44,843 nucleotides of DNA from Bacteroidales bacterium (GCA_003141895.1 PLNT01000011.1:1-44843), one strand, 5' to 3'; numbered from the stretch's first letter, positions 32,576 to 41,527 are shown. Numbers and translations: made by a program. The notes: generated from the letters alone by a model not told the origin.

Positions 32576-33970
32576 TCAGATCACTTTCATATTCACCGGA
32601 TCCCAGTTAATAATCTTTTTCTGGAAATGACTGTCATTACATGCAAGACACGGAGCACAGGCTCTGAAACCGAATACCGGATCTTCAACAACTGGTTTGC
32701 CGTTTCTTACTCCTTCAAAGAAGTTTGCAAGGTGCTCGATATGTTCATTATATCCTTCCGGAGCTGTGTATTTTGTTTCAGGTTTTACAGGTCTTGTCTG
32801 ATCTGCTTTGGAATACTTCTGGTTGTAACGTTTCAGGAGTTCTTCCTGCATAGCTTTTGGATAGGTGTCAAGTGCATCCCATCCACCAATACCCGGTGCT
32901 TTTGACATTAAACTGTTGGTGACAACAAATCCGTTATCAACCATCTCCATTACGCCTTCACTACCAATAAATCTGGTCATTCCTTTTTCACCGTTACCGC
33001 TTACAAAATTTACACGTAGCATAATCTGGAATGAAGGATGTTCTTTTGTTTCAGGATAATGCATGATAGCTACCATAACATCAGGAACATCTCTTTCATC
33101 TTTCCAGTAGGTGATCTGTCCTGAAGCAAATATCTTTTCAGGACCTTTTGAATCTGTCAGCAAATGAATACCTGATAGCAGATGAACAAAAAGATCACCT
33201 GCAACACCAGTTCCAAAATCACGGTAATTTCTCCACCAGAAAAATTTCTTTGCATCATATGGTACTTTAGGCGTTCCGGCAATGTACCTGTCCCAGTCAA
33301 CAGTCTGTGGTGATCCGTCAGTCGGCATTGTATATTCCCATGCACCCAGAGCGTCCTGTCTGTCAAAAGAAGCTTCAATACAATTCAATTGCCCGATAAT
33401 ACCGGTTTTATAGAGCTCTTTTGCTTTGCGGTAAACAATACTGCTGACACGCTGACTGCCGATCTGCATTGTCTTTTTAGTTTTATCATGAGTTGCTATA
33501 ACCTCAAGTCCCTGGCTCAGCTTATGCACCATGGGTTTTTCGCAATAAACAGATTTACCCGCATTCATTGCATCAATTGATATCCTTGAATGCCAGTTAT
33601 CACTCGTTGCAATAACGACTGCATCAATATCTTTACGGTTCAGAATTTCACGGTAATCTTTGGTTGTAAATATTTCCTTCCCGTACTTCTCTTTAACCCG
33701 GTCAAGTCTACCTGAGTAAAGATCGCAGGCAGCTACCAATTCGACTCCCGGTACTTTTATTGCGTCGTCAATATCCTGGTTACCCATAATGCCCATTCCT
33801 ATTCCGGCAATCCTTATCTTATCATTGGGAGAGAATTCCTTGTCAAATGATGAAATATGCTCTTCCATTACTTTACCTGATGCGAGACCTGTAAATGGTG
33901 CGGCTGACAGAAGCACTGCTGTGCCTCCAATACTCTGGAGAAATTTTCTCCTTGATGTCTTAGATTTCAT
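32576..33970 (-). CDS. Tat-exported Gfo/Idh/MocA-family oxidoreductase (copy 2)
   Basis: The protein has 464 residues. A twin-arginine signal (SRRKFLQSIGGTAVLLSAAPFTG) leads to a Rossmann fold (RIAGIGMGIMGNQDIDDA), the DAVVIATSDNWHSRISIDAM stretch, CEKPMVHKL and GVAGDLFVHLLSGIHLL. The layout is the same as copy 1, and both share the ending in which a KPVVEDPVFGFRA-type segment precedes the last strands. The pair is probably an old duplication with divergent substrate loops; copy 2 has an insertion around KEHPSFQIMLRVNFVSGNGEK. It is the upstream gene of the pair. Exported sugar dehydrogenases like this act on glycosides in the periplasm. No dedicated electron acceptor gene is adjacent. Confidence 0.9.
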   Translation of the reverse strand: MKSKTSRRKFLQSIGGTAVLLSAAPFTGLASGKVMEEHISSFDKEFSPNDKIRIAGIGMGIMGNQDIDDAIKVPGVELVAACDLYSGRLDRVKEKYGKEIFTTKDYREILNRKDIDAVVIATSDNWHSRISIDAMNAGKSVYCEKPMVHKLSQGLEVIATHDKTKKTMQIGSQRVSSIVYRKAKELYKTGIIGQLNCIEASFDRQDALGAWEYTMPTDGSPQTVDWDRYIAGTPKVPYDAKKFFWWRNYRDFGTGVAGDLFVHLLSGIHLLTDSKGPEKIFASGQITYWKDERDVPDVMVAIMHYPETKEHPSFQIMLRVNFVSGNGEKGMTRFIGSEGVMEMVDNGFVVTNSLMSKAPGIGGWDALDTYPKAMQEELLKRYNQKYSKADQTRPVKPETKYTAPEGYNEHIEHLANFFEGVRNGKPVVEDPVFGFRACAPCLACNDSHFQKKIINWDPVNMKVI

Positions 33971-34115
33971 GATAACTGGTTTAAATTTATAATGGTTGTT
34001 TTATTTCCCCTTTGAAAATATGAAGATAAAATATTAATCTCAATCCTGTGCCTGAAAACTAAATGAATTTCTTTTGAAGGAGTATTTCAATCCGGTGTTT
34101 CATTAATTTTTATTA

Positions 34116-34691
34116 TTAGCTGTTATTCTCTATCTCAATATCATACTTATACAGAAGACCGGCTATTCCGTTGAGAGAAAATTTTGCCTTTTTAATCCTG
34201 TTCCTTTCAGGGTCAAGTGAGTAGTTGAAGGATGATCTGAAATCAGCTTTTTCTATTACTGTGCCATCAAAGGTTGCCAGGGTAAGATCGCAGTTGTCAA
34301 ATACCGAGCCGGTTAAATCGCACCCGGTAAAATCAACTTCCTGGAGATTAAGATTCCTAAAAGTTGTCTTTTTAAGCTTCACTTTGAAAAAAGAAGATTG
34401 AGAAAGATTACAATTTTCAAAAGAAAGTATCATTCCGAACTCATTACAGTCCTCAATGTGGAGTCCCAGCATTTTGCAATTTTTGAACCTGACGTCAAGC
34501 AACGCAGTGTTTGTCAGTTTTGCCATACTGAGGTTACAGTTTTCAAATTCACATTCCATAAACTTTATTCCTGAAAGATCTGAATCGGAAAAATCACAGC
34601 TATTGAATGCACAATGTTCATATTCTCCTTTTATCAATACTTCTTTTGTGAAATCCAGCCTACTAAAGGTTTTCCCTTCGGTATAATTCAT
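34116..34691 (-). CDS. Pentapeptide-repeat protein
   Basis: The protein has 191 residues without an export signal. Most of it is built from five-residue A/C-(D/N)-(L/F)-x-x units: CAFNSCDFSDSDLSG, MECEFENCNLSMAKLTNT, FENCNLSQSSFFKVKLKKTTF, DFTGCDLTGSVFDNCDLTLATF. Such proteins fold as a right-handed quadrilateral beta-helix. Qnr and McbG relatives, of similar length (about 190-220 residues), mimic DNA and protect gyrase, and a similar role is possible here but not shown. The alternative is a general protein-interaction scaffold. The ATG at 34691 lies 6 nt after the stop of an upstream peptidase-like remnant, as if once in one operon. Confidence 0.9.
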   Translation of the reverse strand: MNYTEGKTFSRLDFTKEVLIKGEYEHCAFNSCDFSDSDLSGIKFMECEFENCNLSMAKLTNTALLDVRFKNCKMLGLHIEDCNEFGMILSFENCNLSQSSFFKVKLKKTTFRNLNLQEVDFTGCDLTGSVFDNCDLTLATFDGTVIEKADFRSSFNYSLDPERNRIKKAKFSLNGIAGLLYKYDIEIENNS

Positions 34692-34697
34692 AAGTCA

Positions 34698-34901
34698 TCA
34701 AATTAATTCAATATAATTCCTACATCTTTCTACCAATTCTTGTTCAGTTAAGCCCAGGAATTGAAGTAATTTACTTTTATCACTGAACTTCAAGAGTTCA
34801 TTTAATTTATTTCTTCCAAATTTAACATCAATATATTTAACCATCGAACCTGAGAGGCTATATTTCAGACTTCCGGAAGGAGATATTGCTACTCTGGAAG
34901 A
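34698..34901 (-). pseudogene. C-terminal remnant of a possible metallopeptidase (peptidase MA-like) gene
   Basis: The minus strand is open for 67 codons before TGA at 34700-34698, with no start at its beginning. It reads SLKYSLSGSMVKYIDVKFG, then KLNELLKFSDKSKLLQFLGL and TEQELVERCRNYIELI. A helix with S-G-S-x-V-x-Y-I followed by a K/R-x-K-L-x-E-L-L-K helix is the usual end of peptidase-MA/gluzincin-like domains, after the zinc-binding part. The stop upstream (TAA at 34904-34902) cuts it off from any catalytic region. It lies 6 nt upstream of the pentapeptide gene. The coding texture is convincing; the family is a tentative reading. Confidence 0.4.
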
Positions 34902-34960
34902 TTAAACATCGGAAAGTTGAGCTGATTCTTTATATTTGGGTATAATTTATCCTATATAAT

Positions 34961-35683
34961 ATGAGAAAAAGAATCCTGCCCCGGCTTTCTGTATTCTGTC
35001 TGATTTTTGCTGTGAATAGCAGTCTGATTGCTGCAGAATTCGATCATGATTCGGTTATAGTAAAAAGATGCCAGGATTTTAAAATTACCGGGGATGGTCT
35101 CACAGATCAATGGAAGAATGCTGAATGGATAAACCTGCTTCAACCCGATCCTGATAATTCGGCTTACAATACAAAAGTTAAAGTTCTGTATTCCAAATCA
35201 GGAATTTACTTTTTATTTCACTGTGGTGATAAAAAGTTAACCTCAACAATGAAGGCAGATAATCTGAATCTATGGGAGGAGGATGTTGCAGAAGTTTTCC
35301 TCTGGACTGATGAGAATTTCCCTGTTTATTTTGAATATGAGCTATCTCCTTTTAATTTCGAGTTACCAATTATGGTACCCAATAATAACGGGAATTTCTT
35401 AGGCTGGCTGCCATGGCATTATGAAGGTGAAAGAAGAACACAACATGCCACTAGTATCAGCCGGGAAAACGGGAAAGATATTTCTGCCTGGGAAGCTGAA
35501 TTTTTCATTCCGTACAAATTACTTGCTCCTCTGAGTAATGTACCGCCTCAATCAGGTACTAAATGGAGAGCAAATATGTACAGGATTGATTATGACAAGG
35601 GTAGCGAAGTGCCATTCGCATGGCAAAAGACAGCCACGACCTTCCATGAATATAAGAAATTTGGAACGTTTATATTTCAATAG
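34961..35683 (+). CDS. Secreted CBM9-like carbohydrate-binding protein
   Basis: The protein has 240 residues. A signal peptide ends at SLIAAEF. The rest is one domain of the carbohydrate-binding family 9 type: FKITGDGLTDQWKNAEWINL, LYSKSGIYFLFHCGDKKL, NLWEEDVAEVFLWTD (the acidic metal and sugar-site region), YFEYELSPFNFELPIMVPNNNGN and the final EYKKFGTFIFQ. CBM9-like domains in Bacteroidota occur alone as exported proteins whose ligands are mostly unknown. It has no enzyme domain. It is a lone plus-strand gene upstream of the DUF4342/DUF2934 pair, which has its own promoter. The stop is TAG. Confidence 0.85.
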   Translation: MRKRILPRLSVFCLIFAVNSSLIAAEFDHDSVIVKRCQDFKITGDGLTDQWKNAEWINLLQPDPDNSAYNTKVKVLYSKSGIYFLFHCGDKKLTSTMKADNLNLWEEDVAEVFLWTDENFPVYFEYELSPFNFELPIMVPNNNGNFLGWLPWHYEGERRTQHATSISRENGKDISAWEAEFFIPYKLLAPLSNVPPQSGTKWRANMYRIDYDKGSEVPFAWQKTATTFHEYKKFGTFIFQ

Positions 35684-35741
35684 CATTTTTGCCTAAATGG
35701 TCCACTGACCGTTACGTGTTCGTCATTACAACTAAAATAAA

Positions 35742-35773
35742 ATTGTTTTAAGGGAAAGTAAAGCTTAAATTTG
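35742..35773 (+). promoter_or_regulatory. Putative Bacteroidota-type promoter of the DUF4342 gene
   Basis: ATTG (35742-35745) and TAAATTTG (35766-35773) are separated by 20 nt, matching the -33/-7 pattern with one mismatch. The DUF4342 ATG lies 17 nt downstream, giving a very short leader. Confidence 0.5.
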
Positions 35774-35790
35774 ATAATAAATTGCTCTAA

Positions 35791-36060
35791 ATGACACAAA
35801 AAGATAATTCATATCAGGAATCGTTCAAAGTATCCGGCGATGAAATTCTGACAAAAATTAAGGAGATCATCAAGGAAGGAAATGCAAGAAGGATTATAAT
35901 TAAAAATGAGAAAGACGAAATTATAATGGAATTTCCACTGACCGTAGGTGCTATTGGAATTGTTCTAGCTCCTATTTTTGCTGCTGTTGGTACCTTAACC
36001 GCTCTGGCAACAAAATGCACTATTATAGTCGAAAAGAAAGTCGACGAAACAAAAAAATGA
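35791..36060 (+). CDS. DUF4342-domain protein
   Basis: The protein has 89 residues. It has the DUF4342 layout: FKVSGDEILTKIKEIIKEGNARRIIIKNEKDE, a short basic and helical first half, then EFPLTVGAIGIVLAPIFAAVGTLTALATKCTIIVE, with one hydrophobic hairpin that probably lies in the membrane. The family is small and has no assigned function; many members occur in Bacteroidota and Firmicutes. It is the first gene of a pair with the DUF2934 gene, 31 nt apart, behind its own promoter-like sequence. Confidence 0.88.
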   Translation: MTQKDNSYQESFKVSGDEILTKIKEIIKEGNARRIIIKNEKDEIIMEFPLTVGAIGIVLAPIFAAVGTLTALATKCTIIVEKKVDETKK

Positions 36061-36091
36061 TTCGTAAGTTTTTTAATCCAAAAAACTGAGA

Positions 36092-36316
36092 ATGATGAAA
36101 ACTGCCAAGACAAAAATAGTCCGTCAACCAAAGAAAACAACTGCTAACGGTAAAACAGCTAAAACCAGGAAAGCTTCACCCGGTAAATATATACCCAGTG
36201 AAGAAGAGATTCGTGAAAAAGCAAGGGAAATATATTTTGAACGCATAGCCCGGGGTGAACACGGAACTCCTGAAGATGACTGGGGGGAAGCTGAAGAACT
36301 GTTGAGGGGTTACTAA
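36092..36316 (+). CDS. DUF2934-domain protein with basic N-terminus
   Basis: The protein has 74 residues. The first 35 are very basic and Thr/Lys-rich (KTAKTKIVRQPKKTTANGK), like a nucleic-acid-binding tail. The second half, EEEIREKAREIYFERIARG and PEDDWGEAEELLRG, is the DUF2934 pattern: a short helical domain with a D-W-x-x-A-E motif. DUF2934 proteins are small, widespread, often stress-related and of unknown function. Two adjacent ATGs are possible starts. It follows the DUF4342 gene on the same strand and ends close to the convergent lysozyme-fold gene. Confidence 0.85.
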   Translation: MMKTAKTKIVRQPKKTTANGKTAKTRKASPGKYIPSEEEIREKAREIYFERIARGEHGTPEDDWGEAEELLRGY

Positions 36317-36420
36317 ACCTGCTGCTGATCTGTTAAAATTTTGATCTGATTTTTCCTCTGTTTCTGAAGGGATTGTGTTTTTACTATCAATTCTTTTACA
36401 GAAACATTTAACTCCACATT

Positions 36421-36987
36421 TTACCTCAGATCATAATAACTGAATTTCTTAAGGTAATCTGATATTGAAGTGCCCAGAACATCCTTTCGGTCTATCAACC
36501 CTTTTGAGTCGAGAAACTTCTGTAATGAACCGGCCCCTCCAAGATGCGATGCTGCGATCATTCCTGATTTAGTAATCCTGACACCATGAATTGAATCTCC
36601 TATCATATGTTCATAATCCATTAACAATGAAAGATTTACCTTAATTAAGGTCTTCAGTGCCTTTAATTGCAGTTCAGGTGGGAAAATATTGGGATTTTCC
36701 TGAAACTCCTTCAGAGTTATTTTTCTATAGCCAAGATATTTTAATGTCGCCTCATGAAACTGCCATTCACCAAAACATCCTATCTGATTAACAGATAACC
36801 AATTATTTCTCGATTCTCTGAAACCAAGGTCATTAATAAACCGTGTCAGTTCAGCTTCATGATATTTCTCAGTGATTACTTCCGATAATGATCTGATCGT
36901 TAGAAGTCTTAATCTAAAGTCAATATTCGGAGCACTGCAGATACGTGAAAATATTATTAAAAGAAGTGTCAGAAATATTTTTCTCAT
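36421..36987 (-). CDS. Exported lysozyme-fold (lytic transglycosylase-like) protein
   Basis: I start this at the ATG at 36987-36985 because a signal peptide follows directly (MRKIFLTLLLIIFSRICSA), giving 188 residues. The domain has the order of family-1-like transglycosylases: a catalytic-glutamate candidate in LGFRESRNNWLSVN, then IGCFGEWQFHEATLKYLGY in place of the G-x-x-Q-x-x-x-x-T motif, and GVRITKSGMIAASHLGGAGSLQKFLDSKG near the end. It probably cleaves peptidoglycan in the periplasm, or it may be a phage-like or T6SS-style lysozyme relative. Activity is inferred. Nothing else in the window is clearly linked to it; the neighbour across a 370-nt gap is divergent. Confidence 0.7.
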   Translation of the reverse strand: MRKIFLTLLLIIFSRICSAPNIDFRLRLLTIRSLSEVITEKYHEAELTRFINDLGFRESRNNWLSVNQIGCFGEWQFHEATLKYLGYRKITLKEFQENPNIFPPELQLKALKTLIKVNLSLLMDYEHMIGDSIHGVRITKSGMIAASHLGGAGSLQKFLDSKGLIDRKDVLGTSISDYLKKFSYYDLR

Positions 36988-37357
36988 TGTTAAGAATTTT
37001 TTAAATAAGTGTACCTTTCGGTTCATCGATTAATAACATAACAAAATAGACCCGCGGATATCCGGTCATAATCGTCAGATTTTGACTAAATGGGGGATTA
37101 TGTAGATTAGACACAGGTAATTAATGGCTGGAATGAAGATATTTTTACGATTTTACACTTCAATCTGAATACTTCCAGATCAATGGGTCGATTTTGCGCT
37201 GGTCAGTTAGGTCTGTTTAATTCGGTCAATGTTGAACGGACGATATCCAATCCCTAAAGTTAAAGTTCATGCTAAAAATAAGTGACAAATCTAAAAAAAC
37301 ATATCTTTAGGCTGAAAACCGATCGGACCTCTCTAGTATTATCTTATATCATTCAAA
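36988..37357. other. Intergenic region between divergent genes
   Basis: This 370-nt stretch separates the lysozyme-fold gene (minus) from the GH26 gene (plus). I find no ORF with coding texture. A palindrome CGGATATCCG lies at 37055-37064. TATCTTTA upstream of the GH26 gene resembles a -7 box with one mismatch but lacks a partner. Promoters for both genes should be here. Confidence 0.4.
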
Positions 37358-38491
37358 ATGAAAGTATTAAATCTAACTCTGGTTTTGATAACTTTATCTG
37401 CCGGCTGTTTTGGACAGAAGCTTCCGGTTCCGGCCGATAAAAAAGCGACAAAAGAAACGGTAATCCTTTTCCAGTCGTTGTATGACCTTAAGAACAAAGG
37501 TATTATGTATGGTCACCAGGACGATCTGATGTACGGTTATACCTGGTGGTATGAAAAAGATCATTCCGATACCAGGGAAATAACCGGTGATTATCCGGCT
37601 GTTGCCGGATTTGAACTGGGTCATATTGAACTTAGTGATGACCGGAGTCTGGATTCTGTCAGTTTTGCCCAGATTGCTGAACAGATTAAGATACATTATA
37701 AGCGGGGAGGTGTGGTAACTCTCAGCTGGCATCTGAACAATCCTGTTACAATGCAAATTAAAGACTCAAAAGGCTGGCCGCATGGGACCGCATGGGATGT
37801 GAGTTCAAAAGAAGTAGTTTCATCTATTCTGCCCGGTGGTAAGAATAACGAATTATTTAATACCTGGCTTAACAGGCTGGCCACATTTTTCATTAGTCTG
37901 AAAGATGATAAAGGTATTCCAATTCCATTTATATTCAGACCATTCCATGAACATTCAGGTTCCTTTTTCTGGTGGGGTACCGACATTTGTACCGATAAGG
38001 AGTATTCTGCTTTATGGCGTTATACAGTTAATTTTCTGCGTGATAAGAAGAATATTCATAATATACTCTATGCGTATAATACTGATAGGGTAACAAGTCT
38101 CGAACAATATATGAAAGGTTACCCGGGAGATGATATCATTGATATGCTCTCACTTGATATGTATGACCGCGGGGAACAATTTGGAGGGGAATTGGATAAC
38201 GCCCTCGGTTTCGTTACGAAGGAAGCTATCTCCAGGAACAAACTGACCGCATTGAGTGAAACAGGAGAAAGAAGAGGAATGAATAACTGGTGGACCTCAT
38301 TGCTATTACCTGTTGTGAGTAAATATCCTGTCGGTTACGTATTAACATGGAGAGATGCATTCAATACAAAGTCTACAGTATCGGGCAGCCCATTTCAATC
38401 TTATCAAGAAGATTTCAAGAAATTTTATGACTCTCCGCATACCTTGTTCCTGAAGGAAATCATAGGGGCAAATATTTACAAACGGAAATAA
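37358..38491 (+). CDS. GH26 beta-mannanase-like glycoside hydrolase
   Basis: The protein has 377 residues. It is exported; LSAGC near residue 17 could be a weak lipobox, or signal peptidase I cuts after CFGQ. The TIM barrel carries GIMYGHQDDLMYGYTWWY, then FRPFHEHSGSFFWWG with the acid/base Glu198, and TALSETGERRG with the nucleophile Glu301; DMLSLDMYD lies between. Those positions match GH26. Family members cut beta-1,4-mannan, or in some cases beta-1,3-xylan or mixed-linkage glucan. The signal suggests periplasm or cell surface. It is a single gene, transcribed away from the lysozyme-fold gene and towards the protease. Confidence 0.93.
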   Translation: MKVLNLTLVLITLSAGCFGQKLPVPADKKATKETVILFQSLYDLKNKGIMYGHQDDLMYGYTWWYEKDHSDTREITGDYPAVAGFELGHIELSDDRSLDSVSFAQIAEQIKIHYKRGGVVTLSWHLNNPVTMQIKDSKGWPHGTAWDVSSKEVVSSILPGGKNNELFNTWLNRLATFFISLKDDKGIPIPFIFRPFHEHSGSFFWWGTDICTDKEYSALWRYTVNFLRDKKNIHNILYAYNTDRVTSLEQYMKGYPGDDIIDMLSLDMYDRGEQFGGELDNALGFVTKEAISRNKLTALSETGERRGMNNWWTSLLLPVVSKYPVGYVLTWRDAFNTKSTVSGSPFQSYQEDFKKFYDSPHTLFLKEIIGANIYKRK

Positions 38492-38554
38492 CATTGTAGA
38501 AATAACAATGCTCAACACTCTCTGATTGCTTATTCCATCTCTCTGGGGTGTAAA

Positions 38555-40651
38555 TCAGACTTTAATTACTTTAACAGATTTTCTGAAATCCTTATTATAT
38601 ACCTCAATAAGATAAACTCCGGCCCCCAGGGTACTGATATTTACCGTTGTCTGATAGCGGCAACTCAGTTGTTCTCTGATTTTAATACCTGAACTGTTAA
38701 AAATTTGTATGTTATAAAATGCATCATTATTTAATGCAACATTGAATTCAGTGGTGGTTATTGATGGCCAGACAAATACCTGGGGATCAGCAGTGTAATT
38801 TGATCTTTTCACATACAGATAGATGCTATCACTGGTCTGAACACCACAAGTCCCTGTAACTGTTACCTTGTAAATACCAATATCTGACGCGTTCAGGTTC
38901 TGAAGAAACAATCCGGAGATATTGCTATTACTAATGGCATCACCATCTTTCTGCCATTGATACGTCAAATCGTGTCCTTCCGAAGTTACACTCAAAGTAA
39001 GATCATTCCCAAAAGGAGCTTCCGTATTTGGTGAAACGTTCGTAATTTTGGTAAGAGGATAAATTGTGAGGGTTATCGGATTTGAGGTAACAGTTCCACA
39101 AGAACCGGTAACCTGACATATGTAGGTTCCCGATTCACCAACTGATGAGGTTGGAAAAATCAGTTTGTTTGAGGTACCTGACTGGATAACCTGATTAGCC
39201 TTCAACCATGTGTATCTAAGATTATACCCCTCAACATTTACGAACATAGTTGCCTGAAGTCCGGTGCATAATGCCGTATCAGCCGACTGGGTTAACAACC
39301 TGGTATTAAAGGCAATATTTGCATCGAGTCGTGACCAGTTAGATACTTTATCACTAACTGTTACCCTGAGGATGACATTTACTGAACCAGTGTAAGCAGG
39401 ATTCCAGATTACTGATGCATCTTTTGAATTTCCTGTAATAGCGCCTGCAGAAGCAGGATAAAGAGCCCACTCGTAAACAGTTGCACCTGTAACCACAGGT
39501 ACAGAATATTGACTTGACTCAGTCCCCTGGCAAATTATTGAATCGCCTCTTGGTATAGGTGGTCTGAAATCTATAGATAGTCCTGTATTAGTTTTAATCC
39601 AGTCTATAAAATCAGAAACTCTGGTATAGGCACCATATGTATCGCAGTTTTGACTGCCCCAACTAACAATTCCTGCTAATTTGTATTCCCCAAGGACCGG
39701 AACAACAAGAGGGCCTCCGCTATCACCATTACAGGCATCTTTATTCCCATTGAGAAATCCTGCCATCAGATCAGTTGCAGGAATCGTTGTACCCCATACT
39801 GTTTCAGCCTGCGCAAGCGATATAATAGGAAGCTGGACTTTCTGAAGGGAGGTAGGGAGAACATTCAGATTGACATGGATATATCCCCAACCTGTTACCC
39901 ATGACATAACTCCCGGTATTATTGCTCCCTCTGCAACGTCATTGGCATCAACCAGTTTAATTGGTTTTGCATTTGCAAAATTGATTGTGTCAACTAGTTT
40001 TAAAAGCGCGATGTCATTCAGGAGTGTCTGATCATTATACCCGGAATTTACTATTGCCTGACTTACCTTATAAGTTTCCCCTTCAAGCGGATTCTGGGGA
40101 TTATTTACACCGACAACAACAGACATTTCAGAAGCAGGGATAGTTGCACCTGAATCGTCTTTTGTGCAATGAGCTGCAGTAACTATCCACTTGTTTCCAA
40201 TAATTGAACCTCCGCAGCGGAAATTACCTGAAATAAAATATACCTGCCAGGGAAAATCCGATATAACAGTGCCCGCACCTCCGGTAATTTTTGCATTGAT
40301 GGTTCGTATGCCTGTAAAAAAGGGATATAAATGGTCTCCCTGTCCTATATCTGATTTAATATAAAGGATCGGCTCGTCATTGAGAATTAGTGAAAGAAAA
40401 TTTGTACCTGGATCTATTTTGTCTGAAGCAGAAACTTTCAGATAATAAAATCTGTTTGCTTCAAGACTGAAATTTACAGAATCAAACATCAGATATTCCG
40501 TGCCTGAAAATACTGGTTGATTATGATTATCCAGGATCTGCCACCCGGTTAAGCCAGGATTTTTTGACTGAAGTACTTCAATTATTACCTTTTGGCCAAG
40601 TACTGAAATTGAAAACAGGAATAGCAGGAAAATGAATAAGTATCTTTTCAT
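38555..40651 (-). CDS. Secreted trypsin-like serine protease with Ig-like domains and T9SS tail
   Basis: Starting at the ATG at 40651-40649 gives 698 residues with a signal peptide ending at SVLGQ. An N-terminal domain of about 100 residues precedes the protease and could be a propeptide. The S1 chymotrypsin domain has the full triad: His161 in IVTAAHC, Asp213 in NDIALLKL and Ser311 in CNGDSGGPL. Three beta-sandwich Ig/PKD-like domains follow. The last 80 residues are a T9SS sorting domain (VFVWPSITTTEFNVAL, GVYLIEVYNKDFRKSVKVIKV). It should be secreted across the outer membrane, cleaving proteins outside the cell. Secreted trypsin-like enzymes like this are known in gliding and polymer-degrading Bacteroidota. 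Confidence 0.93.
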   Translation of the reverse strand: MKRYLFIFLLFLFSISVLGQKVIIEVLQSKNPGLTGWQILDNHNQPVFSGTEYLMFDSVNFSLEANRFYYLKVSASDKIDPGTNFLSLILNDEPILYIKSDIGQGDHLYPFFTGIRTINAKITGGAGTVISDFPWQVYFISGNFRCGGSIIGNKWIVTAAHCTKDDSGATIPASEMSVVVGVNNPQNPLEGETYKVSQAIVNSGYNDQTLLNDIALLKLVDTINFANAKPIKLVDANDVAEGAIIPGVMSWVTGWGYIHVNLNVLPTSLQKVQLPIISLAQAETVWGTTIPATDLMAGFLNGNKDACNGDSGGPLVVPVLGEYKLAGIVSWGSQNCDTYGAYTRVSDFIDWIKTNTGLSIDFRPPIPRGDSIICQGTESSQYSVPVVTGATVYEWALYPASAGAITGNSKDASVIWNPAYTGSVNVILRVTVSDKVSNWSRLDANIAFNTRLLTQSADTALCTGLQATMFVNVEGYNLRYTWLKANQVIQSGTSNKLIFPTSSVGESGTYICQVTGSCGTVTSNPITLTIYPLTKITNVSPNTEAPFGNDLTLSVTSEGHDLTYQWQKDGDAISNSNISGLFLQNLNASDIGIYKVTVTGTCGVQTSDSIYLYVKRSNYTADPQVFVWPSITTTEFNVALNNDAFYNIQIFNSSGIKIREQLSCRYQTTVNISTLGAGVYLIEVYNKDFRKSVKVIKV

Positions 40652-40930
40652 GTACAATAAACTATTGCAGAGAGAAAATCTGAAACATACTTTAGCAGGT
40701 TAGTATTCCAATTTTTTGTAAAACTATAATAAATAAAACTTATACAAATAACAGAAAATTCCGGAAGATGTTTTATCCGTCAGAAAATTTCTATGGTAAA
40801 AGATTATAAATTAGTCCAAATGACAAAAATTACCTGATTCCTGTATCTCTATTAATATCAGGTAAAGTCTTCTCTTGCGAAATTATTGAAATAGTTTCAG
40901 CAGTAGGCAAAAATGCCGCAAGAAATGAGG

Positions 40931-41383
40931 CTATTTTGCATTTTTCAATGCATCATTTACTGATGCTTTAAAAATGTTATAAGACCATGTTGCTCCTGAC
41001 ACAGCATCGACATTGTTAATATCCTGTTTCTCGGAATATTTTTTAGGATAGGATTGAACACCTTTCCAGTCATTCCTGCTTTGTTGAATATACACAGCAT
41101 TCCCTTCAAAGTGCTTTTCATAGTTCCCGTCGAATGTTTCGTGGAGATTGGAGTCCCTGATAACAAATCTGATGTCAGTGATCAAACCGTTTTTAAGGGT
41201 TAAATGAACATTGCCCCAGAATGGTTCGTAAATGTACATTGCCCGGGACTGTCCGTAATAGGTGCCATCTTTATATATTACAGTTGAATCCTTTTGCGCT
41301 TTATCTGTTTTAATATCCTGGGAAAATACAGAATTTGATAGCAAGACGGCTATTAAAAAGAGGAAGAATGAAGGTTTTTTCAT
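40931..41383 (-). CDS. Exported FMN-binding domain protein
   Basis: The protein has 150 residues with a signal peptide ending at NSVFSQ. One FMN_bind domain follows, as in NqrC, RnfG and UrpA-like proteins: DGTYYGQSRAMYIYEPFWGN, LTLKNGLITDIRFVIRD and the attachment motif SGAT, with Thr132 as the likely covalent flavin site. ApbE is needed for the attachment and is not in the window. Small stand-alone FMN_bind proteins pass electrons at the periplasmic side of the inner membrane. A link to the nearby sugar enzymes is unproven but possible, since exported dehydrogenases need electron acceptors. Upstream it is separated from the sugar-isomerase pair by about 150 nt with a terminator. Confidence 0.85.
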   Translation of the reverse strand: MKKPSFFLFLIAVLLSNSVFSQDIKTDKAQKDSTVIYKDGTYYGQSRAMYIYEPFWGNVHLTLKNGLITDIRFVIRDSNLHETFDGNYEKHFEGNAVYIQQSRNDWKGVQSYPKKYSEKQDINNVDAVSGATWSYNIFKASVNDALKNAK

Positions 41384-41502
41384 TATTTAAGAATTATTAA
41401 TAACAGGTTGGTTTTAATCAAATATAATCAATTAGTCAACGAATTCCATTATAAGACCCGTTCGAGATCTAATCCCCTATCCTGTATTACTCTGAAGAAA
41501 AT

Positions 41503-41527
41503 AAAAAAACCGGCAATCATGCCGGTT
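41503..41527 (-). terminator. Rho-independent terminator of the sugar isomerase-like pair
   Basis: On the minus strand AACCGGCA (41527-41520) pairs with TGCCGGTT (41515-41508), loop TGAT. A T-rich run follows at 41509-41503. It lies just after the stop of the gene at 41541. Confidence 0.85.

Noticed and set aside
40800-40980. About 50 open codons on the plus strand reading LIPVSLLISGKVFSCEII and onward
   Set aside because: No start codon and no family that I recognise; the evidence is too thin to call a remnant.
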